Shown piece after piece: positions 45,315-56,508 of a DNA stretch of 64,000 nt (position 1 is its first letter; each line of letters opens with the position of its first letter). Under the pieces are notes generated by a model, which did not search any database, was not told the DNA's origin, and was given only the letters and a program-made list of their open reading frames with translations. This DNA comes from Rhizobium binae (GTDB taxonomy: Bacteria > Pseudomonadota > Alphaproteobacteria > Rhizobiales > Rhizobiaceae), in the NCBI RefSeq assembly GCF_017357225.1, contig NZ_CP071604.1, positions 2,979,001 through 3,043,000 of the forward strand, in the 5' to 3' direction. The translations under genes and the position numbers were made by a program.

Positions 45315-45802
45315 GAACCTCGATCCGGGCGGATATCAGCCGCCCACCCCCGAGCATGTCGCGCGAAATGCTTGCAGCGATTTTGCGATAACGACATGCG
45401 TAAAAACAAGTAGCAATAGTGCGAGGAGCGAATCTGGACAGATCGCGACGCGCTTACATTCCGCGTGATTATAGTCTCGACCGGATGCACGCAATTCAAG
45501 AATATGTTTTCTGACCCGTGATTAATTGTCTCAGTACGGAAGGCCATCCCCGCCGAAAAAGCCGCTCGCCACCACTGGGTCAAAGTCGAAAGCGTCATTT
45601 TTCCAAGAGCTTGACCAGGCGCAGAACCAGCAAGCCGAAGATACATATCGTTAGGAAAGACTTAAGCCGCCATATCTATATTTAGCAGTGCGTCGGCCGC
45701 CGTGCCGTTCTGACATGAAGTCTGCCGAGTGGCGAAAACCCCGGACGTCCGCATGAGGATAGGAAAAACATAAACCCGGACGGTTTGTGGAGGGGTCTTT
45801 TG
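45315..45802. other. Intergenic region with a repeat and MCP promoter side
   Basis: 488 bases between divergent SCO1 and chemoreceptor genes. The left part holds the palindrome at 45354-45399. The rest is AT-richer (CTATATTTAG near 45676) and should contain the chemoreceptor promoter. Short frames seen here lack ribosome sites and I do not count them as genes. Confidence 0.5.
45354..45399. repeat. Rhizobial intergenic palindrome GCATGTCG...CGACATGC
   Basis: GCATGTCG and CGACATGC are perfect 8-bp arms; inside them CGCGCGAAAT and ATTTTGCGA also pair, so the whole ~46 bases fold as one hairpin followed by TAAAAACAAG. I remember very similar GCATGTCG-N-CGACATGC-TAAAAACAA sequences as frequent in rhizobial intergenic DNA. 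Coordinates within one or two bases. Confidence 0.6.
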
Positions 45803-47767
45803 ATGACGAATTCATCAGTGCGCAAGAGCCTGTCGGTCAGCCAACGGCTCTGGACGCTCGGTGGCGCAGCCTTCGTCGGTTTCGGGACGATGCTCGGCGT
45901 TGGCTGGTACGAGAATATGCGGGTCGATGCCGCCCTGCGCCGCGCCGGTGAGATCCAGACGAGCGTCAATCATATCGACGCCATGCGGGTTGCCAACCTG
46001 ACGATGGTGCTCGCCGCCATGGACATTATCGTCGACAAGGACGACAAGGTGGTCGAGCCGGCGCGCATCCAGCTGATCGGCGATTCACTCGTCGTCCTCT
46101 CCGGCGGCTCGAAGGACATGCGCCTGCTTGCCGAAGAGATGCGTGACGACAGCCTGCTGAAGAGCTACGACACCGACGTCGCGGCAATGGGCAAGGCGAT
46201 CCAGAGCGATCTCATCACCCTGGTTCAGCAGGGAGCGCCCGAGGCGGAGTTCGACAAGATCGACGACGCGATCGACGGTGCCGGCGACGAGTTGAGCAGG
46301 ACGCTCGACAAGCTCGCGGCTGACGGCACGGTCTTTGCGCAACAGCATGTCGAGCTCGCCAATGGTGTATCGCGCGAAGCCCTTATCCTGCAGATCGTTC
46401 TTGGCGGCCTGGCCATCCTCAGCATGGGCGTTCTGCAATACGTTCATGGCGGCTCGATCCGACGCGGGATCGGCGCCGTTCGGGAAAGCATGCAGCGCAT
46501 CATGAGCGGCGATCTTGCCAGCGAGGTCCCGGATAAGGCCCGCGGTGACGAAATCGGCGAAATGGCTCGCGCCGCTGACAGCTTCCGCCTCGCCGCCATC
46601 GAAAAGCGCGACCTTGAAGCCCAGACCCAGACCGACCGGCAGCACAGCGATGCCGAGCACCGCGCCCGCGAAGCCGCCAAGCTTGCCGACGCGGAGGCCC
46701 TGAACGCCGCCGTCGCCGCTCTCGGCGCCGGCCTCACCCGTCTGTCGGGCGGCGACGTCACCGTTACGATCGACCAGCCGTTCCGCGAGGAGCTGGAGCG
46801 TCTGCGCCTGGATTTCAACCAGACGACGGCGACGCTGCGCAAGGCGATGAGCGACATTGCCCTCAACAGCAGCTCGATCGAAGCCAACAGCCGCCAGATG
46901 CGCGCCGCAGCCGACGATCTCGCCAAGCGCACCGAGCAGCAGGCCGCGTCGCTCGAAGAAACGTCGGCGGCGCTCGACCAGATCACCGCCACCGTCCGCA
47001 ACGCGACCAGCCGCGCCGAAGAAGTCGGCCACATGGTCACCCATACCCGGAAAAATACCGCGAAATCGGACATCGTCGTCGGCGATGCGATGGCCGCGAT
47101 GGAACGGATAGAAGCTGCTTCGCGCGAAATCGGCCAGATCATCAACGTCATCGACGAAATCGCTTTCCAGACGAACCTGCTGGCGCTCAACGCCGGCGTC
47201 GAAGCGGCGCGCGCCGGCGAGGCCGGCAAGGGTTTCGCCGTCGTAGCTCAGGAAGTGCGCGAACTCGCCGGCCGAGCGGCGGGCGCCGCCAAGGATATCA
47301 AGGCCCTGATCGGAAAATCCGGCGCGGAAGTGAAGATCGGCGGCGAACTGGTGACGGCCGCCGGTGAAGCACTTCGCCAGATCGGCGAAGATGTTCTGCG
47401 CATCGACGAACATGTTAAATCAATCGTAACCTCTGCGCGCGAACAATCTGTCGGACTGAACGAAATCAACACGTCGATCAGCCAGATGGATCAGGTCACG
47501 CAGAAGAACGCGGCCATGGTGGAAGAGACGAACGCCGCAAGCCATACGCTCGCCATCGACGCGGAAAACCTGACGCAGCTGATCAAGCAGTTCAAAACCG
47601 GCGAGGGCATGAGCGCCCGGCAAACGCCGCGAGAGGCAACGGCCGCCTCGCATTCGAGACCTTCTCCCGCGCGCAGCCTGATCGGCAAGGTCGCGGGCGC
47701 ATTCAACGGCGGCTCTGCCGCCAAAGTCATCGCTTCTCCCGCCGGGGACAACTGGGAAGAATTCTGA
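45803..47767 (+). CDS. Methyl-accepting chemotaxis protein
   Basis: A 654-residue chemoreceptor. TM1 is at ~17-35 ([19 protein letters not shown]). A periplasmic ligand domain of about 150 residues follows, then TM2 near 188-210 ([24 protein letters not shown]), HAMP regions, and the signalling domain. Its hairpin tip carries the hallmark [40 protein letters not shown]. The C-terminus is NWEEF, resembling the NWETF tether for CheR/CheB. Residue Gly replaces the usual Ala in LNAGVEAAR. The ATG at 45803 has GGAGGGG upstream. cheW follows after 2 bases. Confidence 0.95.
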   Translation: MTNSSVRKSLSVSQRLWTLGGAAFVGFGTMLGVGWYENMRVDAALRRAGEIQTSVNHIDAMRVANLTMVLAAMDIIVDKDDKVVEPARIQLIGDSLVVLSGGSKDMRLLAEEMRDDSLLKSYDTDVAAMGKAIQSDLITLVQQGAPEAEFDKIDDAIDGAGDELSRTLDKLAADGTVFAQQHVELANGVSREALILQIVLGGLAILSMGVLQYVHGGSIRRGIGAVRESMQRIMSGDLASEVPDKARGDEIGEMARAADSFRLAAIEKRDLEAQTQTDRQHSDAEHRAREAAKLADAEALNAAVAALGAGLTRLSGGDVTVTIDQPFREELERLRLDFNQTTATLRKAMSDIALNSSSIEANSRQMRAAADDLAKRTEQQAASLEETSAALDQITATVRNATSRAEEVGHMVTHTRKNTAKSDIVVGDAMAAMERIEAASREIGQIINVIDEIAFQTNLLALNAGVEAARAGEAGKGFAVVAQEVRELAGRAAGAAKDIKALIGKSGAEVKIGGELVTAAGEALRQIGEDVLRIDEHVKSIVTSAREQSVGLNEINTSISQMDQVTQKNAAMVEETNAASHTLAIDAENLTQLIKQFKTGEGMSARQTPREATAASHSRPSPARSLIGKVAGAFNGGSAAKVIASPAGDNWEEF

Positions 47768-47769
47768 CC

Positions 47770-48237
47770 ATGAACAACAATGCCATCAAGCAGTCGGGTG
47801 CTTATCTCGAAATCGTATCGTTCCACCTGGGTGATCAGGAATTCTGCATCGACATCATGGCCATCCGCGAAATCCGCGGCTGGGCGCCGGTGACGCCGAT
47901 GCCGCATACTCCGCCCTACGTGCTGGGCCTCATCAACCTGCGCGGCGCGGTCATCCCGGTCATCGACATGGCCTGCCGCCTCGGCATGAAGATGACCGAG
48001 CCTTCCGAGCGCTCCGCGATCATCGTCACCGACATCGCCGGCAAGCTGGTCGGCCTGCTGGTCGAGCAGGTTTCCGACATGATGACCATCAAGAGCGAAG
48101 ACCTGCAGCCGCCGCCGGAAATCATCCCGGAAGCCCAGCGCGCCTTCTGCCGCGGCATCGTCGCACTGGAAAAGACCATGGTCTGCTTCCTCAACCTCGA
48201 CACGGTGATTGCGGACGAGCTGAACCAGGCAGCTTGA
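47770..48237 (+). CDS. cheW: CheW chemotaxis coupling protein
   Basis: A 155-residue coupling protein linking receptors to CheA. Pattern: EIVSFHLGDQEFCIDIMAIREIRGWAPVTPMPHTPPYVLGLINLRGAVIPVIDMACRLGM, VGLLVEQVSDMMTIKSEDLQPPPE. It starts 2 bases after the receptor stop, so the two are co-expressed. No cheA, cheY or cheR is in the window. A terminator follows at 48261-48285. Confidence 0.96.
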   Translation: MNNNAIKQSGAYLEIVSFHLGDQEFCIDIMAIREIRGWAPVTPMPHTPPYVLGLINLRGAVIPVIDMACRLGMKMTEPSERSAIIVTDIAGKLVGLLVEQVSDMMTIKSEDLQPPPEIIPEAQRAFCRGIVALEKTMVCFLNLDTVIADELNQAA

Positions 48238-48260
48238 AATTTCTCCACAGTGACGTTGGA

Positions 48261-48285
48261 AGGCCCGGCTCATCCGGGCCTTTTT
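48261..48285 (+). terminator. Terminator after cheW
   Basis: AGGCCCGG-CTCAT-CCGGGCCT followed by TTTT: an 8-bp perfect stem and T-run, 24 bases after the cheW stop. Confidence 0.92.
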
Positions 48286-48340
48286 GTTTGAAGAAGACCG
48301 ATTACCGCCAATCTTTACAAGCGGCGTGGCACACCTTCTC

Positions 48341-48500
48341 CTGCCTCATCTCTGTCCTCGGGCTGCGACCGAGGGATGTCACAGAGATCCAGCCACCGCG
48401 CGTCCGCGCGGTGAATGACTCACTTGCAGCAGCTAAAAGAGCCTCTTGCGCCCAAGGACTTGGGCGCGCCGGATTCCTGTGACGGGCACAGGAAAGAGGG
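48341..48500. repeat. Cluster of four consecutive palindromes (RIME-like)
   Basis: The 308-base gap between cheW and creA holds, in order: ATCTCTGTCCTCGG (48348-48361) pairing with 48369-48388 around a bulge; CACCGCGC-GTCC-GCGCGGTG (48394-48413, perfect); GCGCCCAAG-GA-CTTGGGCGC (48448-48467, perfect); TTCCTGTG-ACGGG-CACAGGAA (48474-48494, perfect). No gene is credible here. The density and perfection of dyads indicate an intergenic mosaic repeat element. Confidence 0.75.
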
Positions 48501-48545
48501 CGAGGAGGAACCAACGCCCTGCCCAAATCGAACGCCACCCTCGCC

Positions 48546-49040
48546 TTATTGCGGCTTCCCGTTCTTCCAGGTCACGTTCTGCCCATACAGCGGAATCGTC
48601 GAAATCGACATCTTCGCCGAACCATCCGTCAGTTCTCGGGAATGGGCGAGGTAGATCAGCGTGTCGTTCGCCTTGTCATAGATGCGGTTGACGACCAACG
48701 TCTTCCAGATCAGCGACATGCCCTGGCGAAACACCTCGCTGCCGTCCTTGGAGAGATCGATATTGCCGATCTCGATCGGCCCGGTCTGGCGGCAGGCGAT
48801 GGAATTGTTGGACGGATCCTCGAACCAATTGCCGTTCTTGAACCGGTCGATGAGGCTGCGATCGAAATAGGTGACATGGCAGGTGACACCCTTGACCTGA
48901 GGATCGGAGAGCGCCTCGACGATGATGTCGTTGCCGATCCAGTCGACGCCGACCTTGCCGACGACTTCGGCCGAAACGGCGCCAACAGAAAGGGCGACGA
49001 AGATGAAGGCGGCGAGAAAAAGATTGCGCGGCTTGGACAT
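48546..49040 (-). CDS. creA: CreA family periplasmic protein
   Basis: A 164-residue exported protein: signal peptide MSKPRNLFLAAFIFVALSVGAVSA (cleavage near residue 24), then the CreA pattern VGKVGVDWIGNDIIVEALSDPQVKGVTCHVTYFDR, SNNSIACRQTGPI and LIYLAHSRELTDGSAKMSISTIPLYGQ. Two Cys could form a disulphide. The function of CreA is not established. It is monocistronic. Confidence 0.92.
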   Translation of the reverse strand: MSKPRNLFLAAFIFVALSVGAVSAEVVGKVGVDWIGNDIIVEALSDPQVKGVTCHVTYFDRSLIDRFKNGNWFEDPSNNSIACRQTGPIEIGNIDLSKDGSEVFRQGMSLIWKTLVVNRIYDKANDTLIYLAHSRELTDGSAKMSISTIPLYGQNVTWKNGKPQ

Positions 49041-49149
49041 GGCGTCTCCCTGGAGCGCCGCACGTTCGACGGGACGTGCTGAAAGCGCTCTATCGCTTTG
49101 AATTGGCGCATTTTACATAGGCACGCGCCCGTGCTTTGCAAGAAATGAC

Positions 49150-49740
49150 TCAGGCCTTCCGGCAGGTGCAAGGCACATAGCCACGCGCCGTCAGCCGCCC
49201 GGGCGTCATGCCGATCAGTGCCGGGATCGTCTCGACGGCTTTCGCCTTGACCGCCTTGGCCATCTCGATTGCCGCTGCCGCGCAGACGGCGGCATCCTCG
49301 GCGGCGTTGTGGTGCATGAAGCGTAAGCCGAGATGCTCGGCAATCAGGTTAAGCCGATGGGAGAGGAAATGCGGCCAGATCCGCTGCGCCATCTTCAGGC
49401 TGCAGAGATAGGTGAGTTCGGGATAGGACTGCCGATAGAGATCGAGGCTCGCCCGCCAGACGCTGAAATCGAAGGCGGCATTGTGCGCGATCATCGTCGT
49501 GCCCCTGATATCCTCGTAGAACTCGTCCATCACTTCGGGAAACTCCGGCGCATCCTCGACATCTTCCGGCCGGATGCCGTGGATTGCGATGTTCATCCCG
49601 GAAAAGCGCATGTCCCTGGGGCGAATGAGCCGCTCCTCAACGCGCGTCACCCTGCCCTCCTCGATCCAGGCGAGCCCGACCGAGCAGGCGCTGCCGCGCT
49701 GCTCGTTGGCTGTCTCGAAATCGATGGCGATGGTCTTCAA
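49150..49740 (-). CDS. 3'-5' exonuclease (DEDDh, DnaQ-like)
   Basis: A ~196-residue exonuclease domain protein. DEDDh motifs: Exo I AIDFETAN, Exo II IAHNAAFDFSVW, Exo III HNAAEDAAVCA. It most resembles stand-alone exonucleases related to the epsilon subunit. A C-terminal piece (TPGRLTARGYVPCTCRKA) ends with a Cys pair of unknown role. No ATG gives a family-like N-terminus; the TTG at 49740 gives (M)KTIAIDFETA and is preferred. The frame is open for 250 more codons upstream with no similarity. Confidence 0.88.
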   Translation of the reverse strand: MKTIAIDFETANEQRGSACSVGLAWIEEGRVTRVEERLIRPRDMRFSGMNIAIHGIRPEDVEDAPEFPEVMDEFYEDIRGTTMIAHNAAFDFSVWRASLDLYRQSYPELTYLCSLKMAQRIWPHFLSHRLNLIAEHLGLRFMHHNAAEDAAVCAAAAIEMAKAVKAKAVETIPALIGMTPGRLTARGYVPCTCRKA

Positions 49741-50010
49741 GGGAAATATCCGAATCGTCTGCCTACCGGAATAATCATAGCCGCGTGCGAAGGCAAATTC
49801 CGGCCTGTTGACATCGGAGCCCGAATGGACAAACCTCCTGGCATGATCGGATCCTTCGCCCTTGCCATGCATCATATCACCACGACCCTTGAAGGGTGCG
49901 GGAGAGCGATGGTGCGTCACTAGCCGTCCGATCATCCCGAAAACCCTGCCGAGGCGAGCAGGGTTTTCGAAAGATCCGGCTCTCCTCCTCAATCCGAAGG
50001 AGAGCATCCA

Positions 50011-50547
50011 ATGTCCGAAAGCGAACAGAATGAAGCCCGCGACCGAGCGCGCCTGCCGGACGGCGTCGTTGTGCGCGCCGTCCGCCTTTCCGATGCCGAG
50101 GAGATCACCGATCTCATCAATTTGCCGGGTTATCGGGCCGGCACGCTGCGGCCGCCGTACCAGCGGGTCGAAGAGGTTCGAAAGAACATGGAAAACCCAT
50201 CGCCGGGCGCGCTGAACCTCGTGATCACGGTCGATGGCAGGATCGTCGGCAATTGCGGCCTCAACCGCCTCGGCGGCCGCCGGCAACACGTCGCCAGCAT
50301 CGGCATGGGCGTGCACGACGATTTCACCGGCCGTGGCTTCGGCCGCATCCTGCTCGCCGCCATGGTCGTGGCCGCCGACGACTGGCTCGATATCAAGCGG
50401 CTGGAACTGACCGTCTACACCGACAACAACACCGCCATCCGGCTTTATGAGAAGTTCGGCTTCGAAAAGGAAGGGCTCCTGCGTTCCTTCGGATATCGCG
50501 CGGGACAATATGTCGACGCCTATACGATGGCGCGGATCAGGCTGTGA
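50011..50547 (+). CDS. GNAT family N-acetyltransferase
   Basis: A 178-residue acetyltransferase. GNAT pattern: VVVRAVRLSDAEEITDLINLPG, IVGNCGLNRLGGRRQHVASIGMGVHDDFTGRGFGRILLAAMV (acetyl-CoA binding RGFGR), and AIRLYEKFGFEKEGLLRSFGYRAGQYVDAYTMARI, which resembles the RimJ/SpeG-like branch. Substrate unknown. Convergent with ligA. Confidence 0.92.
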   Translation: MSESEQNEARDRARLPDGVVVRAVRLSDAEEITDLINLPGYRAGTLRPPYQRVEEVRKNMENPSPGALNLVITVDGRIVGNCGLNRLGGRRQHVASIGMGVHDDFTGRGFGRILLAAMVVAADDWLDIKRLELTVYTDNNTAIRLYEKFGFEKEGLLRSFGYRAGQYVDAYTMARIRL

Positions 50548-50578
50548 ACGTGCGAGGCCGGCGGCTTGCCGTCAGCCT

Positions 50579-52741
<2,163 letters not shown>

Positions 52742-52926
52742 TCACTCCAGAGAATCTGGCATTGTTTTTAGAGCAAAATTTCCGGATGAAAAGAGAGGGG
52801 GAATCTGCCGCATCGGGCAGATTGCTTTATTCTTGGTCCCAGGCATTACGCAGCCAGATCTCGCAAGATACAGTGCTTGGCATGCCGATGTCCCGCTATC
52901 GGACAGGGCCGCCCTCCTGTCCGGCC

Positions 52927-52953
52927 TTATCCCTGTGTCCGTCACAGGGATAA
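52927..52953. repeat. Perfect palindrome TTATCCCTGTG-N5-CACAGGGATAA
   Basis: An 11-bp perfect inverted repeat with spacer TCCGT, in the ligA-DUF6886 gap (52736-53070). It shares the CCTGTG-N5-CACAGG core with 48474-48494. The remaining gap holds no gene I can support. Confidence 0.7.
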
Positions 52954-53070
52954 TGGAGATTGAGGTGAGCGGTCGCGCCCAATTCATGCACCTGTGAGGC
53001 TTGTCATGGCCTCCAGCCGGCTCGACGAGCGCCGCCTTAGGCGCCGGCAGCAAACGCTAAAGCTCACCGC

Positions 53071-53607
53071 CTAACGGGCCCATTCCCAGTCTCGCGCATT
53101 GCGCAGCCGAATGCCGCTGACATGCAGGCTCGTGTGCCAGAGGCCCTTCAGCGGCGGGAGACTATCGACGGCCCGAAGTTCCACCCCACGCGGCGCAAAC
53201 TCCCGATCGAGCCGCGACATGGCAATCCGCTCCGTCGGAATGACGCGTCTGCGCGACACCCACATGCCCGCATCCTCAAGGTCTTCGAAGCCTTCGGACC
53301 TCATCTCATAACGATGGATCGTCTCCGCTTCGAGACGTTCCAGCCAATGGCGCTCGATGAAGGCCGCGGCCCGCCAGCCGCCAAGCCAGTGCTCCCGCTC
53401 CGTCTCGGCCGTCTCGGGTTTTGCCCAGATCAGGATGCGCGGGCAATCACGCGGAAAGAGGTACATGAAGTCATGATCGCCATCGATCGCCCAGACGAGC
53501 GGGCCGTTCAGCCATTCCCGGCCTACCGGGCGAACCGAGGGAGTGAGAACAGGACACGGCTCGAACACCGCAATATCGGGATCATCGCTGAAATGGAAAA
53601 GGCGCAT
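53071..53607 (-). CDS. DUF6886 family protein
   Basis: A 178-residue protein starting MRLFHFSDDPDIAVFEPCPV, with GPLVWAIDGDHDFMYLFPRDCPRILIWA and ERHWLERLEAETIHRYEM. The pattern matches proteins labelled DUF6886. The fold recalls ADP-ribosyl/2'-phosphotransferase-like proteins (HFSD...), but this is only an impression. It is 86 bases downstream of recN on the same strand. Function unknown. Confidence 0.82.
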   Translation of the reverse strand: MRLFHFSDDPDIAVFEPCPVLTPSVRPVGREWLNGPLVWAIDGDHDFMYLFPRDCPRILIWAKPETAETEREHWLGGWRAAAFIERHWLERLEAETIHRYEMRSEGFEDLEDAGMWVSRRRVIPTERIAMSRLDREFAPRGVELRAVDSLPPLKGLWHTSLHVSGIRLRNARDWEWAR

Positions 53608-53693
53608 GACAACGGATCGCGTCGGATCGGAAAGATGTGCATAGCGCGAAGCGCGGTGCTTGTCACGCTGCCGCCTTAAATCGGGTTAGGCGA

Positions 53694-55367
53694 TCAGCCG
53701 TTGCCGGCCAGCAGCCGCTTGGCGGCTGCCCTCGCCTCTTCGGTCACCGACGCACCGGCCAGCATGCGGGCGATCTCCTCGGTGCGGTCCGTCTGCGCCA
53801 TCGTCGCCACCCGCGTGGCGATCTTTTCGGAGCCTTCGGCAGCCGGTCCCTTGGAGATCAGCAGATGTGTCGCCGCTCTTGCGGCGACCTGCGGCGCATG
53901 TGTAACCGACAGAACCTGCACCCGTTCGGAGAGGCGCTTCAGCCGCTGGCCGATCGCATCGGCCACGGCGCCGCCCACGCCGGTGTCGATTTCGTCGAAG
54001 ACGAGCGTCGGCGCCGATCCGCGATCGGCGAGCGCCACCTTCAGCGCCAGTAGGAAACGCGACAGTTCGCCGCCGGAAGCCACCTTCATGATCGAGCCCG
54101 GCCGCGTGCCCGGATTGGTCTGGACATGAAACTCGACGATATCGATGCCTTCGGCAAGCGCCTCCTGCGCATCGGTGGTGATCTCGACCATGAAACGGGC
54201 GCGTTCGAGCTTCAGTGCCGGCAACTCGGCCATGACGGCCGCGGCCAGCGCCGTGCCGGCATGATGGCGCTTGTCAGAGAGTGCGCGTGCCGCGGAATCG
54301 TAATTCTCCCGCGCCAGGCCGACCTCGGCTTCGAGGCGCCCGAGTTTCTCCTCGCCCGCGTCGAGATCGGCAAGATCGGCGATCATGCGAACTGCAAGTG
54401 CCGGCAGCTCGGCGACCGGCACGGAATATTTGCGCGAAGCGGCCCGCAGCGCGAAAAGCCGCTCCTCCACCCGCTCCAGCTCCCGGGGATCGTATTCGGT
54501 CTTGCGCAGCGCCGCCTCGACTTCCATCTGGGCATTGGAAAGCTGATCGAGCGCGGCATCGAGCAGCGTCACCGTGTCTTCGAGCAGTCCCGGCGCCTCA
54601 TGGCTCTTGCGCTCCAGCCGGCGCACCAGCGAGGCGATATGGGGCACCGGCGAGGCGTTGCCGTTCAGGAATTCGGAGGCTTCGGCAATATCGCCGGCGA
54701 TTCGCTCGGCCTTCATCATCTTCTGCCTGCTTTCGGCGAGCTCCTCCTCTTCGCCGTCCTGCGGCGACAGCTTCTGAAGCTCCTCGACGGAAGAGCGCAG
54801 ATAGTCAGCTTCGCGCGCCGCGCTTTCTACCTTCTCGCGGTGTTTTTTCAGTGTGCGCTCGCTATCGCGCCACAGACGATAGAGGCGGGCGACCTCCGCA
54901 ACCTCGTCGGTGAGGCCAGCGAAGGCATCGAGCAGGGTGCGGTGAGCATTGGTGTCGACAAGAGCGCGATCGTCGTGCTGGCCATGAATCTCGACCAGCA
55001 TCTGGCCGGCTTGGCGCATCAGCTGCACACTGACCGGCTGGTCGTTGACATAGGCCTTGGTACGGCCGTCCGCCGATTGCTGGCGACGGAAGATCAGGTC
55101 GCCCTCGTCATCTATGCCGTTTTCTCTGAGCAGCGCGCGAGCGCCGTGGTCCATGCCGACGTCGAACACCGCCGTCACCTGGCCCTTGTCCTCGCCATGG
55201 CGCACCAGACCGCCGTCGCCACGCCCGCCGAGCGCCAGCGAAAGACTATCGAGCAGAATGGATTTGCCCGCCCCGGTCTCACCCGTCAGCACGGAGAGGC
55301 CGGTCTCGAAGGCAAGATCCAGCCGCTCGATCAGGACGATATCGCGGATCGAAAGCTGGATCAGCAT
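53694..55367 (-). CDS. recN: DNA repair protein RecN
   Basis: A 557-residue SMC-like ATPase for double-strand break repair. Head: LIQLSIRDIVLIERLDLAFETGLSVLTGETGAGKSILLDSL (Walker A). A coiled coil covers ~160-370, then SGGELSRFLLALKVAL (signature), LVFDEIDTGVGG (Walker B), QVLSVTHAPQVAA (switch). I chose the ATG at 55367; a TTG-type extension of 16 codons upstream overlaps bamD. It is 5 bases past the bamD stop. LexA-type control is likely in this family but I see no clear box. Confidence 0.96.
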   Translation of the reverse strand: MLIQLSIRDIVLIERLDLAFETGLSVLTGETGAGKSILLDSLSLALGGRGDGGLVRHGEDKGQVTAVFDVGMDHGARALLRENGIDDEGDLIFRRQQSADGRTKAYVNDQPVSVQLMRQAGQMLVEIHGQHDDRALVDTNAHRTLLDAFAGLTDEVAEVARLYRLWRDSERTLKKHREKVESAAREADYLRSSVEELQKLSPQDGEEEELAESRQKMMKAERIAGDIAEASEFLNGNASPVPHIASLVRRLERKSHEAPGLLEDTVTLLDAALDQLSNAQMEVEAALRKTEYDPRELERVEERLFALRAASRKYSVPVAELPALAVRMIADLADLDAGEEKLGRLEAEVGLARENYDSAARALSDKRHHAGTALAAAVMAELPALKLERARFMVEITTDAQEALAEGIDIVEFHVQTNPGTRPGSIMKVASGGELSRFLLALKVALADRGSAPTLVFDEIDTGVGGAVADAIGQRLKRLSERVQVLSVTHAPQVAARAATHLLISKGPAAEGSEKIATRVATMAQTDRTEEIARMLAGASVTEEARAAAKRLLAGNG

Positions 55368-55372
55368 TGGAG

Positions 55373-56218
55373 TTATGAACCGAGCAGGAGTTTCTTGCCT
55401 GCCGCAGCGATCCACGAACCCTTGTTTTCACGCGGCTCGGCGCCACCGGTCTGCAGCAGCTTGTAGGAATCGGCGTACCACTGGCTGTCGGGGTAGTTGT
55501 GACCAAGAACGGCTGCCGCGGTCTGCGCCTCGTCGACGATGCCCATGGCATAATAGGCCTCGACGAGACGGGCGAGCGCCTCTTCGATCTGGTTCGTGTT
55601 CGGATATTTCTCGACGACGATGCGGAAGCGCGAGATCGCGGCGAGATATTCCTTCCGCTCCATATAGTAGCGGCCGATCTGCATTTCCTTGCCGGCGAGC
55701 TGGTCGCGCGCGAAGCGGATCTTGGCCTGCGCGTCGTCGACATATTCGGAGTTCGGATAATTGTCGATGACGGCCTGCATCGCCTCGATCGTCTTGGCCG
55801 CGGCGCGCTGGTCCTGCGTCACGTCGACGATCTGCTTCGAATAGGTGAGACCGACGAGATACTGCACATACGCGGCATCCTGGGACTTCGGATATTGCGC
55901 CATGTAACGGTTGCCCGAAGCCAATGCATCGTCGAGGCGGCCCTGGCGATATTTGACGAAGGTGCTCATCACAAGCGCCTTGCGCGCCCATTCGGAGAAT
56001 GGGTTTTCGCGGTCGATGGCGTCGAACTTGCGCGCCGCTTCCGCCATGTTGCCGGCCTTCATATTGGCAAGGCCCTGGGTGTAGAGCACGTCGGGCGGAT
56101 CGGTTTCAAGACCGAGCTTGGTGATGTCGATATCGGGGTCCGACTGGCAGCCGGATATCGAGGCGCCTGCGCTGAGCACCAGAAGCGATGCGAACAAAGC
56201 GCGCGCTGTCTTCATCAT
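55373..56218 (-). CDS. bamD: Outer-membrane assembly lipoprotein BamD
   Basis: A 281-residue lipoprotein of the BAM beta-barrel assembly machine. The signal peptide ends in lipobox SISGC (Cys24). Five TPR-like repeats follow: LYTQGLANMKAGNMAEAARKFDAIDRENPFSEWARKALV, YRQGRLDDALASGNRYMAQYPKSQDAAYVQYLVGLTYSK, MERKEYLAAISRFRIVVEKYPNTNQIEEALARLVEAYYAMG. It lies between lpxC and recN as usual in rhizobia. The start is at 56218 or 56215 (double ATG). Confidence 0.95.
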   Translation of the reverse strand: MMKTARALFASLLVLSAGASISGCQSDPDIDITKLGLETDPPDVLYTQGLANMKAGNMAEAARKFDAIDRENPFSEWARKALVMSTFVKYRQGRLDDALASGNRYMAQYPKSQDAAYVQYLVGLTYSKQIVDVTQDQRAAAKTIEAMQAVIDNYPNSEYVDDAQAKIRFARDQLAGKEMQIGRYYMERKEYLAAISRFRIVVEKYPNTNQIEEALARLVEAYYAMGIVDEAQTAAAVLGHNYPDSQWYADSYKLLQTGGAEPRENKGSWIAAAGKKLLLGS

Positions 56219-56454
56219 ACCTTCAGATCCTGCATAACCCATTCCAAAGAACCCCACTGCCGCCGCTCGCTCCACGGCAGCCACGCCTCGCTGGCGTTTC
56301 TAGCCACAAATGTGCATCAAGAGCAACGCAATGATAAGGCATTAACGCATTTTTGTGGCAGCAGCGGCAGAATGACCGGCTTTTCCTCTTCTTCCCGAGC
56401 CACGCCGCTAAGCAGCGGCCGGAAGATATCAATCGCCGGTGGCGCGAGCGAACA

Positions 56455-56489
56455 TAAAAAAACCGCCTCCGGGAAAGAGGCGGCCTGGT
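56455..56489 (-). terminator. Terminator after lpxC
   Basis: Read leftward, CCGCCTC-N7-GAGGCGG followed by seven to eight T residues. It lies 20-50 bases after the lpxC stop and separates it from bamD. The rest of the 290-base gap (56219-56508) should hold the bamD promoter. Confidence 0.92.
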
Positions 56490-56508
56490 CTTAGGAATAT
56501 GCTGGAGG

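Noticed and set aside
45415..45780. Riboswitch or small RNA upstream of the chemoreceptor
   Set aside because: AT-richer than the flanks but no conserved aptamer motif or strong terminator was recognised.
48301..48540. Small frames in the cheW-creA hairpin cluster
   Set aside because: They run through perfect palindromes and lack ribosome sites.
49741..50508. Long upstream extension of the exonuclease
   Set aside because: Overlaps the GNAT gene on the other strand and has no domain; the exonuclease fold starts at AIDFET.
52755..52800. TTTAGAGCAAAATTTCCGG-like rhizobial repeat near ligA
   Set aside because: It recalls a common rhizobial intergenic motif, but the match is too short and has no pairing arm.
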